NCBI RefSeq assembly: GCF_051020975.1
Contig: NW_027478170.1
Coordinates: forward strand, 5,890,001 to 5,954,000
Direction: 5' to 3'
Source of the DNA: Osmia lignaria lignaria
Lineage: Eukaryota > Arthropoda > Insecta > Hymenoptera > Megachilidae
Length of the DNA: 64,000 nucleotides
Shown in pieces: positions 1-10,601 of the stretch (within the stretch, counting starts at the first letter, position 1; the number at the start of each line of letters is the position of its first letter). Under the pieces are notes generated by a model, which searched no databases, had not been told where the DNA came from, and saw only the letters and a program-made list of their open reading frames with translations. Position numbers and translations under genes: made by a program.

Positions 1-300
1 AGGGGCCAGACGGACATATTTCGAGATATTTCTTCTTCTTGTTGTTCTTCTTCTGCACAGCTAAGCTGGAAGTGGCATTTGCAGCTCGCAATAGTGCAGA
101 GTTATCTCAAAGAAAGGGGCCACGTGTTTCTGTATCTCTATTATGTTGGTGCGGCTTCGGAACTTTTAAATATCTTGATATATCTCGAGAACTACGCATC
201 TGATCAAAAAATATCATAGAACATAAAAAGTAGGAAACTTAATTCTCTACAAAAAAGGTCTCTTAACATTTTGCCATAGCTCGCTTCGTTTCCGAGATAT
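1..300 (+). repeat. Partial monomer m0, V-like hybrid, at left window edge
   Basis: The window opens about 21 bases into a monomer. It carries 'ggccagacgg' (a Q mark) near base 5 and the 1-bp deletion 'ccacgtgttt' (a V mark; CACGTG at 121-126), but it ends with the plain tail 'gcatctgatc...aaaaagtagg' instead of the usual V tail. The same deletion-plus-plain-tail combination occurs in m184 (59,219-59,539), and in both places the next two monomers are K then P. Confidence 0.85.
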
Positions 301-622
301 TTGCAGATTTATCTCGAGGGAAGGGGCCTGACGGACATATTTCGAGATATTTCTTCTTCTTGTTGTTCTTCTTCTGCACAGCTAAGCTGGAAGCGGCATT
401 TGCGGCTCGCACTAGTGCAGAGTTATCTCAAAGAAAGGGGCCACGGTGTTTCTGTATCTCTATTATGTTGGTGCGGCTTCGGATCTTTTAAATATCTCGA
501 TATATCTCGAAAACTACGCTTCTGATCAAAAAATATCATAGAACATAAATTGTACGAAACATAATTCTCTACAAAAAAGGTCTCTTAAGATTTTGCCGTA
601 GCTCGCTTCGTTTCCGAGATAT
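301..622 (+). repeat. K-type monomer m1
   Basis: K type: it has 'tatctcgaggg', 'gaagcggcatttgcgg', a 10-bp perfect palindrome 'gcactagtgc' (409-418), 'cggatctttt' and the alternative tail 'cttctgatc...aaattgta'. The tail tandemly repeats 'atatctcga' at 492-500 and 502-510. Private changes are 'ttgtacgaaac' and 'cttaagatttt'. Other K monomers are at 10,602, 58,253 and 59,540, and K-headed chimeras are at 11,246 and 11,568. Confidence 0.85.
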
Positions 623-944
623 TTGCAGATTTATCTCAAGGGAAGGGGCCTGACGGACATATTTCCACATATTTCTTCTTCTTGTTGTTCTTCTTCTGCA
701 CAGCTAAGCTGGAAGTGGCATTTGCAGCTTGCAATAGTGCAGAGTTATCTCAAAGAAAGGGGCCACGGTGTTTCTGTATCTCTATTATGTTGGTGCGGCT
801 TCGGAACTTTTAAATATCTTGATATATCTCGAGAACTACGCATCCGATCAAAAAATATCATAGAACATAAAAAGTAGGAAACTTAATTCTCTACAAAAAA
901 GGTCTCTTAACATTTTGCCATAGCTCGCTTCGTTTCCGAGATAT

Positions 945-1266
945 TTGCAGATATATCTCAAGGGAAGGGGCCTGACGGACATATTTCGAGATATTTCTTC
1001 TTCTTGTTGTTCTTCTTCTGCACAGCTAAGCTGGAAGTGGCATTTACAGCTCGCAATAGTGCAGAGTTATCTCAAAGAAAGGGGCCACGGTGTTTCTGTA
1101 TCTCTATTATGTTGGTGCGGCTTCGGAACTTTTAAATATCTTGATATATCTCGAGAACTACGCATCTGATCAAAAAATATCATAGAACATGAAAAGTAGG
1201 AAACTTAATTCTCTACAAAAAAGATCTCTTAACATTTTGCCGTAGCTCTCTTCGTTTCCGAGATAT
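945..1266 (+). repeat. Representative full monomer (m3) with internal anatomy
   Basis: This plain S-type unit serves as the reference; I count 125 G+C in 322 bp. Its parts in order are: a 26-bp motif 'gcag...ggggcc' (947-972); 'tcgagatat' (986-994); a pyrimidine-rich TTC/TTG tract (995-1019); 'gctaagctggaag' (about 1025-1037); a second copy of the 26-bp motif (1061-1086), 114 bp after the first; 'ttggtgcggcttcgg' (about 1112-1126); 'atatctcga' (1146-1154), the reverse complement of 986-994; a CTCGAG hexamer (1150-1155); a TGATCA hexamer (1167-1172); then an A-tract-rich tail leading to 'tttccgagatat' before the next unit. The choice of first base is arbitrary. Confidence 0.93.
995..1019 (+). 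repeat. Pyrimidine-rich TTC/TTG tract within each monomer (example in m3)
   Basis: A run of about 25 bases made of TTC and TTG triplets, purine-free except for two G. It is present at the same place in every monomer. Variants such as 'tctttttgttg' (Q, F), 'tctttttcttg' (A), 'cttattcttg' (R), 'gttgtccttc' (G) and 'gttcctcttc' (T) serve as type marks. It is a microsatellite-like segment that varies faster than its surroundings. Confidence 0.85.
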
Positions 1267-3841
1267 TTGCAGATATATCTCAAGGGAAGGGGCCTGACGG
1301 ACATATTTCGAGATATTTCTTCTTCTTGTTGTTCTTCTTCTGCACAGCTAAGCTGGAAGTGGCATTTGCAGCTCGCAATAGTGCAGAGTTATCTCAAAGA
1401 AAGGGGCCACGGTGTTTCTGTATCTCTATTATGTTGGTGCGGCTTCGGAACTTTTAAATATCTTGATATATCTCGAGAACTACGCATCTGATCAAAAAAT
1501 ATCATAGAACATAAAAAGTAGGAAACTTAATTCTCTACAAAAAAGGTCGCTTAACATTTTGCCATAGCTCGCTTCGTTTCCGAGATATTTGCATATTTAT
1601 CTCAAGGGAAGGGGCCTGACGGACATATTTCGAGATATTTCTTCTTCTTGTTGTTCTTCTTCTGCACAGCTAAGCTGGAAGTGGCATTTGCAGCTCGCAA
1701 TAGTGCAGAGTTATCTCAAAGAAAGGGGCCACGGTGTTTCTGTATCTCTATTATGTTGGTGCGGCTTCGGAACTTTCAAATATCTTGATATATCTCGAGA
1801 ACTACGCATCTGATCAAAAAATATCATAGAACATAAAAAGTAGGAATCCTAATTTTCTACAAAAAAGGTCTCTTAACATTTTGCCATAGCTCGCTTTGTT
1901 TCCGAGATATTTGCAGATTTATCTCAAGGGAAGGGGCCAGACGGACATATTTCGAGATATTTCTTCTTTTTGTTGTTCTTCTTCTGCACAGCTAAGCTGG
2001 AAGTGGCATTTGCAGTTCGCAATAGTGCAGAGTTATCTCAAAGACAGGGGCCACGGTGTTTCTGTATCTCTATTATGTTGGTGCGGCTTCGGAACTTTTA
2101 AATATCTTGATATATCTCGAGAACTACGCATCTGAGCAAAAAATATCATAGAACATGAAAAGTAGGAAACTTAATTCTCTACAAAAAAGATCTCTTAACA
2201 TTTTGCCGTAGCTCTCTTCGTTTCCGAGATATTTGCAGATATATCTCAAGGGAAGGGGCCTGACGGACATATTTCGAGATATTTCTTCTTCTTGTTGTTC
2301 TTCTTCTGCACAGCTAAGCTGGAAGTGGCATTTGCAGCTCGCAATAGTGCAGAGTTATCTCAAAGAAAGGGGCCACGGTGTTTCTGTATCTCTATTATGT
2401 TGGTGCGGCTTCGGAACTTTTAAATATCTTGATATATCTCGAGAACTACGCATCTGATCAAAAAATATCATAGAACATAAAAAGTAGGAAACTTAATTCT
2501 CTACAAAAAAGGTCGCTTAACATTTTGCCATAGCTCGCTTCGTTTCCGAGATATTTGCATATTTATCTCAAGGGAAGGGGCCTGACGGACATATTTCGAG
2601 ATATTTCTTCTTCTTGTTGTTCTTCTTCTGCACAGCTAAGCTGGAAGTGGCATTTGCAGCTCGCAATAGTGCAGAGTTATCTCAAAGAAAGGGGCCACGG
2701 TGTTTCTGTATCTCTATTATGTTGGTGCGGCTTCGGAACTTTCAAATATCTTGATATATCTCGAGAACTACGCATCTGATCAAAAAATATCATAGAACAT
2801 AAAAAGTAGGAATCCTAATTTTCTACAAAAAAGGTCTCTTAACATTTTGCCATAGCTCGCTTTGTTTCCGAGATATTTGCAGATTTATCTCAAGGGAAGG
2901 GGCCAGACGGACATATTTCGAGATATTTCTTCTTTTTGTTGTTCTTCTTCTGCACAGCTAAGCTGGAAGTGGCATTTGCAGTTCGCAATAGTGCAGAGTT
3001 ATCTCAAAGACAGGGGCCACGGTGTTTCTGTATCTCTATTATGTTGGTGCGGCTTCGGAACTTTTAAATATCTTGATATATCTCGAGAACTACGCATCCG
3101 ATCAAAAAATATCATAGAACATAAAAAGTAGGAAACTTAATTCTCTACAAAAAAGGTCTCTTAACATTTTGCCATAGCTCGCTTCGTTTCCGAGATATTT
3201 GCAGATATATCTCAAGGGAAGGGGCCTGACGGACATATTTCGAGATATTTCTTCTTCTTGTTGTTCTTCTTCTGCACAGCTAAGCTGGAAGTGGCATTTA
3301 CAGCTCGCAATAGTGCAGAGTTATCTCAAAGAAAGGGGCCACGGTGTTTCTGTATCTCTATTATGTTGGTGCGGCTTCGGAACTTTTAAATATCTTGATA
3401 TATCTCGAGAACTACGCATCTGATCAAAAAATATCATAGAACATGAAAAGTAGGAAACTTAATTCTCTACAAAAAAGGTCTCCGAACATTTTGCGATAGC
3501 TCTCTTCGTTTCCGAGATATTTGCAGATTTATCTCAAGGGAAGGGGCCTGACGGACATATTTCGAGATATTTCTTCTTCTTGTTGTTCTTCTTCTGCACA
3601 GCTAAGCTGGAAGTGGCATTTGCAGCTGGCAATAGTGCAGAGTTATCTCAAAGAAAGGGGCCACGTGTTTCTGTATCTCTATTATGTTGGTGCGGCTTCG
3701 GATCTTTTAAATATCTCGATATATCTCGAAAACTACGCTTCTGATCAAAAAATATCATAGAACATAAATTGTAGGAAACATAGTTCTCTACAAAAAAGGT
3801 CTCTTAACATTTTGCCGTAGCTCGCTTCGTTTCCGAGATAT

Positions 3842-6800
3842 TTGCAGATTTATCTCAAGGGAAGGGGCCTGACGGACATATTTCCACATATTTCTTCTTC
3901 TTGTTGTTCTTCTTCTGCACAGCTAAGCTGGAAGTGGCATTTGCAGCTCGCAATAGTGCAGAGTTATCTCAAAGAAAGGGGCCACGGTGTTTCTGTATCT
4001 CTATTATGTTGGTGCGGCTTCGGAACTTTTAAATATCTTGATATATCTCGAGAACTACGCATCTGATCGAAAAATATCATAGAACATAAAAAGTAGGAAA
4101 CTTAATTCTCTACAAAAGAGGTCTCTTAACATTTTGCCATAGCTCGCTTCGTTTCCGAGATATTTGCAGATTTATCTCAAGGGAAGGGGCCTGACGGACA
4201 TATTTCGAGATATTTCTTCTTCTTGTTGTTCTTCTTCTGCACAGCTAAGCTGGAAGTGGCATTTACAGCTCGCAATAGTGCAGAGTTATCTCAAAGAAAG
4301 GGGCCACGGTGTTTCTGTATCTCTATTATGTTGGTGCGGCTTCGGAACTTTTAAATATCTTGATATATCTCGAGAACTACGCATCTGAGCAAAAAATATC
4401 ATAGAACATGAAAAGTAGGAAACTTAATTCTCTACAAAAAAGATCTCTTAACATTTTGCCGTAGCTCTCTTCGTTTCCGAGATATTTGCAGATATATCTC
4501 AAGGGAAGGGGCCTGACGGACATATTTCGAGATATTTCTTCTTCTTGTTGTTCTTCTTCTGCACAGCTAAGCTGGAAGTGGCATTTGCAGCTCGCAATAG
4601 TGCAGAGTTATCTCAAAGAAAGGGGCCACGGTGTTTCTGTATCTCTATTATGTTGGTGCGGCTTCGGAACTTTTAAATATCTTGATATATCTCGAGAACT
4701 ACGCATCTGATCAAAAAATATCATAGAACATAAAAAGTAGGAAACTTAATTCTCTACAAAAAAGGTCGCTTAACATTTTGCCATAGCTCGCTTCGTTTCC
4801 GAGATATTTGCATATTTATCTCAAGGGAAGGGGCCTGACGGACATATTTCGAGATATTTCTTCTTCTTGTTGTTCTTCTTCTGCACAGCTAAGCTGGAAG
4901 TGGCATTTGCAGCTCGCAATAGTGCAGAGTTATCTCAAAGAAAGGGGCCACGGTGTTTCTGTATCTCTATTATGTTGGTGCGGCTTCGGAACTTTCAAAT
5001 ATCTTGATATATCTCGAGAACTACGCATCTGATCAAAAAATATCATAGAACATAAAAAGTAGGAATCCTAATTTTCTACAAAAAAGGTCTCTTAACATTT
5101 TGCCATAGCTCGCTTTGTTTCCGAGATATTTGCAGATTTATCTCAAGGGAAGGGGCCAGACGGACATATTTCGAGATATTTCTTCTTTTTGTTGTTCTTC
5201 TTCTGCACAGCTAAGCTGGAAGTGGCATTTGCAGTTCGCAATAGTGCAGAGTTATCTCAAAGACAGGGGCCACGGTGTTTCTGTATCTCTATTATGTTGG
5301 TGCGGCTTCGGAACTTTTAAATATCTTGATATATCTCGAGAACTACGCATCTGAGCAAAAAATATCATAGAACATGAAAAGTAGGAAACTTAATTCTCTA
5401 CAAAAAAGATCTCTTAACATTTTGCCGTAGCTCTCTTCGTTTCCGAGATATTTGCAGATATATCTCAAGGGAAGGGGCCTGACGGACATATTTCGAGATA
5501 TTTCTTCTTCTTGTTGTTCTTCTTCTGCACAGCTAAGCTGGAAGTGGCATTTGCAGCTCGCAATAGTGCAGAGTTATCTCAAAGAAAGGGGCCACGGTGT
5601 TTCTGTATCTCTATTATGTTGGTGCGGCTTCGGAACTTTTAAATATCTTGATATATCTCGAGAACTACGCATCTGATCAAAAAATATCATAGAACATAAA
5701 AAGTAGGAAACTTAATTCTCTACAAAAAAGGTCGCTTAACATTTTGCCATAGCTCGCTTCGTTTCCGAGATATTTGCATATTTATCTCAAGGGAAGGGGC
5801 CTGACGGACATATTTCGAGATATTTCTTCTTCTTGTTGTTCTTCTTCTGCACAGCTAAGCTGGAAGTGGCATTTGCAGCTCGCAATAGTGCAGAGTTATC
5901 TCAAAGAAAGGGGCCACGGTGTTTCTGTATCTCTATTATGTTGGTGCGGCTTCGGAACTTTCAAATATCTTGATATATCTCGAGAACTACGCATCTGATC
6001 AAAAAATATCATAGAACATAAAAAGTAGGAATCCTAATTTTCTACAAAAAAGGTCTCTTAACATTTTGCCATAGCTCGCTTTGTTTCCGAGATATTTGCA
6101 GATTTATCTCAAGGGAAGGGGCCAGACGGACATATTTCGAGATATTTCTTCTTTTTGTTGTTCTTCTTCTGCACAGCTAAGCTGGAAGTGGCATTTGCAG
6201 TTCGCAATAGTGCAGAGTTATCTCAAAGACAGGGGCCACGGTGTTTCTGTATCTCTATTATGTTGGTGCGGCTTCGGAACTTTTAAATATCTTGATATAT
6301 CTCGAGAACTACGCATCCGATCAAAAAATATCATAGAACATAAAAAGTAGGAAACTTAATTCTCTACAAAAAAGGTCTCTTAACATTTTGCCATAGCTCG
6401 CTTCGTTTCCGAGATATTTGCAGATATATCTCAAGGGAAGGGGCCTGACGGACATATTTCGAGATATTTCTTCTTCTTGTTGTTCTTCTTCTGCACAGCT
6501 AAGCTGGAAGTGGCATTTACAGCTCGCAATAGTGCAGAGTTATCTCAAAGAAAGGGGCCACGGTGTTTCTGTATCTCTATTATGTTGGTGCGGCTTCGGA
6601 ACTTTTAAATATCTTGATATATCTCGAGAACTACGCATCTGATCAAAAAATATCATAGAACATGAAAAGTAGGAAACTTAATTCTCTACAAAAAAGGTCT
6701 CCGAACATTTTGCGATAGCTCTCTTCGTTTCCGAGATATTTGCAGATTTATCTCAAGGGAAGGGGCCTGACGGACATATTTCGAGATATTTCTTCTTCTT

Positions 6801-7060
6801 GTTGTTCTTCTTCTGCACAGCTAAGCTGGAAGTGGCATTTGCAGCTGGCAATAGTGCAGAGTTATCTCAAAGAAAGGGGCCACGTGTTTCTGTATCTCTA
6901 TTATGTTGGTGCGGCTTCGGATCTTTTAAATATCTCGATATATCTCGAAAACTACGCTTCTGATCAAAAAATATCATAGAACATAAATTGTAGGAAACAT
7001 AATTCTCTACAAAAAAGGTCTCTTAACATTTTGCCGTAGCTCGCTTCGTTTCCGAGATAT
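3842..7060 (+). repeat. 10-monomer higher-order repeat, copy 2 (m12-m21)
   Basis: Same P S S H Q S H Q S V order and the same 3,219-bp length as the block before it. The first S has 'catctgagca' and its tail is 'catgaaaag'. H monomers (4,808 and 5,774) carry 'tgcatatttatc', 'aactttcaaat' and the tail 'aatcctaattttc'. Q monomers (5,130 and 6,096) carry 'ggccagacgg', 'tctttttgttg', 'gcagttcgc' and 'aaagacagg'. The final V (6,740) has the 1-bp deletion (CACGTG 6,881-6,886). Confidence 0.93.
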
Positions 7061-8347
7061 TTGCAGATTTATCTCAAGGGAAGGGGCCTGACGGACATAT
7101 TTCCACATATTTCTTCTTCTTGTTGTTCTTCTTCTGCACAGCTAAGCTGGAAGTGGCATTTGCAGCTCGCAATAGTGCAGAGTTATCTCAAAGAAAGGGG
7201 CCACGGTGTTTCTGTATCTCTATTATGTTGGTGCGGCTTCGGAACTTTTAAATATCTTGATATATCTCGAGAACTACGCATCTGATCGAAAAATATCATA
7301 GAACATAAAAAGTAGGAAACTTAATTCTCTACAAAAGAGGTCTCTTAACATTTTGCCATAGCTCGCTTCGTTTCCGAGATATTTGCAGATTTATCTCAAG
7401 GGAAGGGGCCTGACGGACATATTTCGAGATATTTCTTCTTCTTGTTGTTCTTCTTCTGCACAGCTAAGCTGGAAGTGGCATTTACAGCTCGCAATAGTGC
7501 AGAGTTATCTCAAAGAAAGGGGCCACGGTGTTTCTGTATCTCTATTATGTTGGTGCGGCTTCGGAACTTTTAAATATCTTGATATATCTCGAGAACTACG
7601 CATCTGAGCAAAAAATATCATAGAACATAAAAAGTAGGAAACTTAATTCTCTACAAAAAAGGTCTCTTAACATTTTGCCATAGCTCGCTTCGTTTCCGAG
7701 ATATTTGCAGATATATCTCAAGGGAAGGGGCCTGACGGACATATTTCGAGATATTTCTTCTTCTTGTTGTTCTTCTTCTGCACAGCTAAGCTGGAAGTGG
7801 CATTTACAGCTCGCAATAGTGCAGAGTTATCTCAAAGAAAGGGGCCACGGTGTTTCTGTATCTCTATTATGTTGGTGCGGCTTCGGAACTTTTAAATATC
7901 TTGATATATCTCGAGAACTACGCATCTGATCAAAAAATATCATAGAACATGAAAAGTAGGAAACTTAATTCTCTACAAAAAAGGTCTCCGAACATTTTGC
8001 GATAGCTCTCTTCGTTTCCGAGATATTTGCAGATTTATCTCAAGGGAAGGGGCCTGACGGACATATTTCGAGATATTTCTTCTTCTTGTTGTTCTTCTTC
8101 TGCACAGCTAAGCTGGAAGTGGCATTTGCAGCTGGCAATAGTGCAGAGTTATCTCAAAGAAAGGGGCCACGTGTTTCTGTATCTCTATTATGTTGGTGCG
8201 GCTTCGGATCTTTTAAATATCTCGATATATCTCGAAAACTACGCTTCTGATCAAAAAATATCATAGAACATAAATTGTAGGAAACATAATTCTCTACAAA
8301 AAAGGTCTCTTAACATTTTGCCGTAGCTCGCTTCGTTTCCGAGATAT
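7061..8347 (+). repeat. Internally deleted 10-mer copy, P S S V (m22-m25)
   Basis: Four monomers, 1,287 bp. It begins as the 10-mer (P then S with 'catctgagca') but then jumps to the ninth monomer of the unit (head 'gcagatatatctc', 'catttacag', tail 'tctccgaac') and ends with V (CACGTG 8,168-8,173). This equals a 10-mer from which six monomers were removed in register. The crossover lies between a base typical of the first S (7,608) and one typical of the Q-to-S linker (7,629). Confidence 0.9.
7609..7629. other. Unequal-exchange junction deleting six monomers
   Basis: Left of this interval the sequence follows the second monomer of the 10-mer ('catctgagca'); to the right it reads 'cataaaaagtagg...gccatagctcgcttcg' as after the eighth monomer, instead of 'catgaaaag...gccgtagctctcttcg'. 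The two parents are identical in between, so the exchange point cannot be placed more finely. Confidence 0.85.
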
Positions 8348-10601
8348 TTGCAGATTTATCTCAAGGGAAGGGGCCTGACGGACATATTTCCACATATTTC
8401 TTCTTCTTGTTGTTCTTCTTCTGCACAGCTAAGCTGGAAGTGGCATTTGCAGCTCGCAATAGTGCAGAGTTATCTCAAAGAAAGGGGCCACGGTGTTTCT
8501 GTATCTCTATTATGTTGGTGCGGCTTCGGAACTTTTAAATATCTTGATATATCTCGAGAACTACGCATCTGATCGAAAAATATCATAGAACATAAAAAGT
8601 AGGAAACTTAATTCTCTACAAAAGAGGTCTCTTAACATTTTGCCATAGCTCGCTTCGTTTCCGAGATATTTGCAGATTTATCTCAAGGGAAGGGGCCTGA
8701 CGGACATATTTCGAGATATTTCTTCTTCTTGTTGTTCTTCTTCTGCACAGCTAAGCTGGAAGTGGCATTTACAGCTCGCAATAGTGCAGAGTTATCTCAA
8801 AGAAAGGGGCCACGGTGTTTCTGTATCTCTATTATGTTGGTGCGGCTTCGGAACTTTTAAATATCTTGATATATCTCGAGAACTACGCATCTGAGCAAAA
8901 AATATCATAGAACATGAAAAGTAGGAAACTTAATTCTCTACAAAAAAGATCTCTTAACATTTTGCCGTAGCTCTCTTCGTTTCCGAGATATTTGCAGATA
9001 TATCTCAAGGGAAGGGGCCTGACGGACATATTTCGAGATATTTCTTCTTCTTGTTGTTCTTCTTCTGCACAGCTAAGCTGGAAGTGGCATTTGCAGCTCG
9101 CAATAGTGCAGAGTTATCTCAAAGAAAGGGGCCACGGTGTTTCTGTATCTCTATTATGTTGGTGCGGCTTCGGAACTTTTAAATATCTTGATATATCTCG
9201 AGAACTACGCATCTGATCAAAAAATATCATAGAACATAAAAAGTAGGAAACTTAATTCTCTACAAAAAAGGTCGCTTAACATTTTGCCATAGCTCGCTTC
9301 GTTTCCGAGATATTTGCATATTTATCTCAAGGGAAGGGGCCTGACGGACATATTTCGAGATATTTCTTCTTCTTGTTGTTCTTCTTCTGCACAGCTAAGC
9401 TGGAAGTGGCATTTGCAGCTCGCAATAGTGCAGAGTTATCTCAAAGAAAGGGGCCACGGTGTTTCTGTATCTCTATTATGTTGGTGCGGCTTCGGAACTT
9501 TCAAATATCTTGATATATCTCGAGAACTACGCATCTGATCAAAAAATATCATAGAACATAAAAAGTAGGAATCCTAATTTTCTACAAAAAAGGTCTCTTA
9601 ACATTTTGCCATAGCTCGCTTTGTTTCCGAGATATTTGCAGATTTATCTCAAGGGAAGGGGCCAGACGGACATATTTCGAGATATTTCTTCTTTTTGTTG
9701 TTCTTCTTCTGCACAGCTAAGCTGGAAGTGGCATTTGCAGTTCGCAATAGTGCAGAGTTATCTCAAAGACAGGGGCCACGGTGTTTCTGTATCTCTATTA
9801 TGTTGGTGCGGCTTCGGAACTTTTAAATATCTTGATATATCTCGAGAACTACGCATCTGAGCAAAAAATATCATAGAACATGAAAAGTAGGAAACTTAAT
9901 TCTCTACAAAAAAGATCTCTTAACATTTTGCCGTAGCTCTCTTCGTTTCCGAGATATTTGCAGATATATCTCAAGGGAAGGGGCCTGACGGACATATTTC
10001 GAGATATTTCTTCTTCTTGTTGTTCTTCTTCTGCACAGCTAAGCTGGAAGTGGCATTTGCAGCTCGCAATAGTGCAGAGTTATCTCAAAGAAAGGGGCCA
10101 CGGTGTTTCTGTATCTCTATTATGTTGGTGCGGCTTCGGAACTTTTAAATATCTTGATATATCTCGAGAACTACGCATCTGATCAAAAAATATCATAGAA
10201 CATAAAAAGTAGGAAACTTAATTCTCTACAAAAAAGGTCGCTTAACATTTTGCCATAGCTCGCTTCGTTTCCGAGATATTTGCATATTTATCTCAAGGGA
10301 AGGGGCCTGACGGACATATTTCGAGATATTTCTTCTTCTTGTTGTTCTTCTTCTGCACAGCTAAGCTGGAAGTGGCATTTGCAGCTCGCAATAGTGCAGA
10401 GTTATCTCAAAGAAAGGGGCCACGGTGTTTCTGTATCTCTATTATGTTGGTGCGGCTTCGGAACTTTCAAATATCTTGATATATCTCGAGAACTACGCAT
10501 CTGATCAAAAAATATCATAGAACATAAAAAGTAGGAATCCTAATTTTCTACAAAAAAGGTCTCTTAACATTTTGCCATAGCTCGCTTTGTTTCCGAGATA
10601 T
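8348..10601 (+). repeat. 10-mer higher-order repeat, partial copy (m26-m32)
   Basis: Seven monomers P S S H Q S H, matching the first seven of the 10-mer, including the 'gatcgaaaaa' tail of P and the 'ctgagca' of the first S. After the second H, where Q is expected, a K monomer follows. The switch lies between 'cgctttg' (base 10,588, the usual lead-in to Q) and 'tatctcgagg' (base 10,617, K). Confidence 0.9.

Larger units (their letters stand above)
623..3841 (+). repeat. 10-monomer higher-order repeat, copy 1 (m2-m11)
   Basis: Ten monomers in the order P S S H Q S H Q S V, total 3,219 bp (nine of 322 and one of 321). The ninth monomer is followed by 'tctccgaacattttgcgat', and the tenth carries the 1-bp deletion that makes 'ccacgtgttt' (CACGTG 3,662-3,667). 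The order repeats exactly in the next 3,219 bp. Differences from copy 2 include 'gcagcttgc' versus 'gcagctcgc' in P, a different P tail ('catccgatc' versus 'catctgatcg') and 'catagttctc' versus 'cataattctc' in V. The S-H-Q trimer appears twice inside the unit (1,267-2,232 and 2,233-3,198), so the 10-mer contains an older 966-bp trimer duplication. Confidence 0.93.

Noticed and set aside
301..525. Repeated open frames of 74-89 codons, one per monomer, which could look like a large family of small cysteine- and serine-rich proteins
   Set aside because: They start at TTG rather than ATG, recur only because the DNA repeats, and end in the same place. The monomer length (322) is not a multiple of three, so the frame cannot continue across units. 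Frames are broken without compensation by the 1-2-bp losses (3,521; 6,740; 8,027; 14,788; 59,219) and by stops at 11,890 and in all T monomers. No signal peptide or known domain is visible.
850..900. Phased A-tracts suggesting curved DNA
   Set aside because: The three A-tracts in the tail of m2 (850-855, 869-873, 895-900) are spaced by about 18 and 26 bases, not by regular multiples of the helical turn, so I cannot support a bend from sequence alone.
986..1003. CENP-B box
   Set aside because: The 'tttcgagatattt' region matches only the TTCG and the following A of the NTTCGNNNNANNCGGGN pattern; the CGGG part is absent in every type. Other TTCG sites ('gcttcgtttcc', 'gcttcggaac') also fail, and the opposite strand has no fit.
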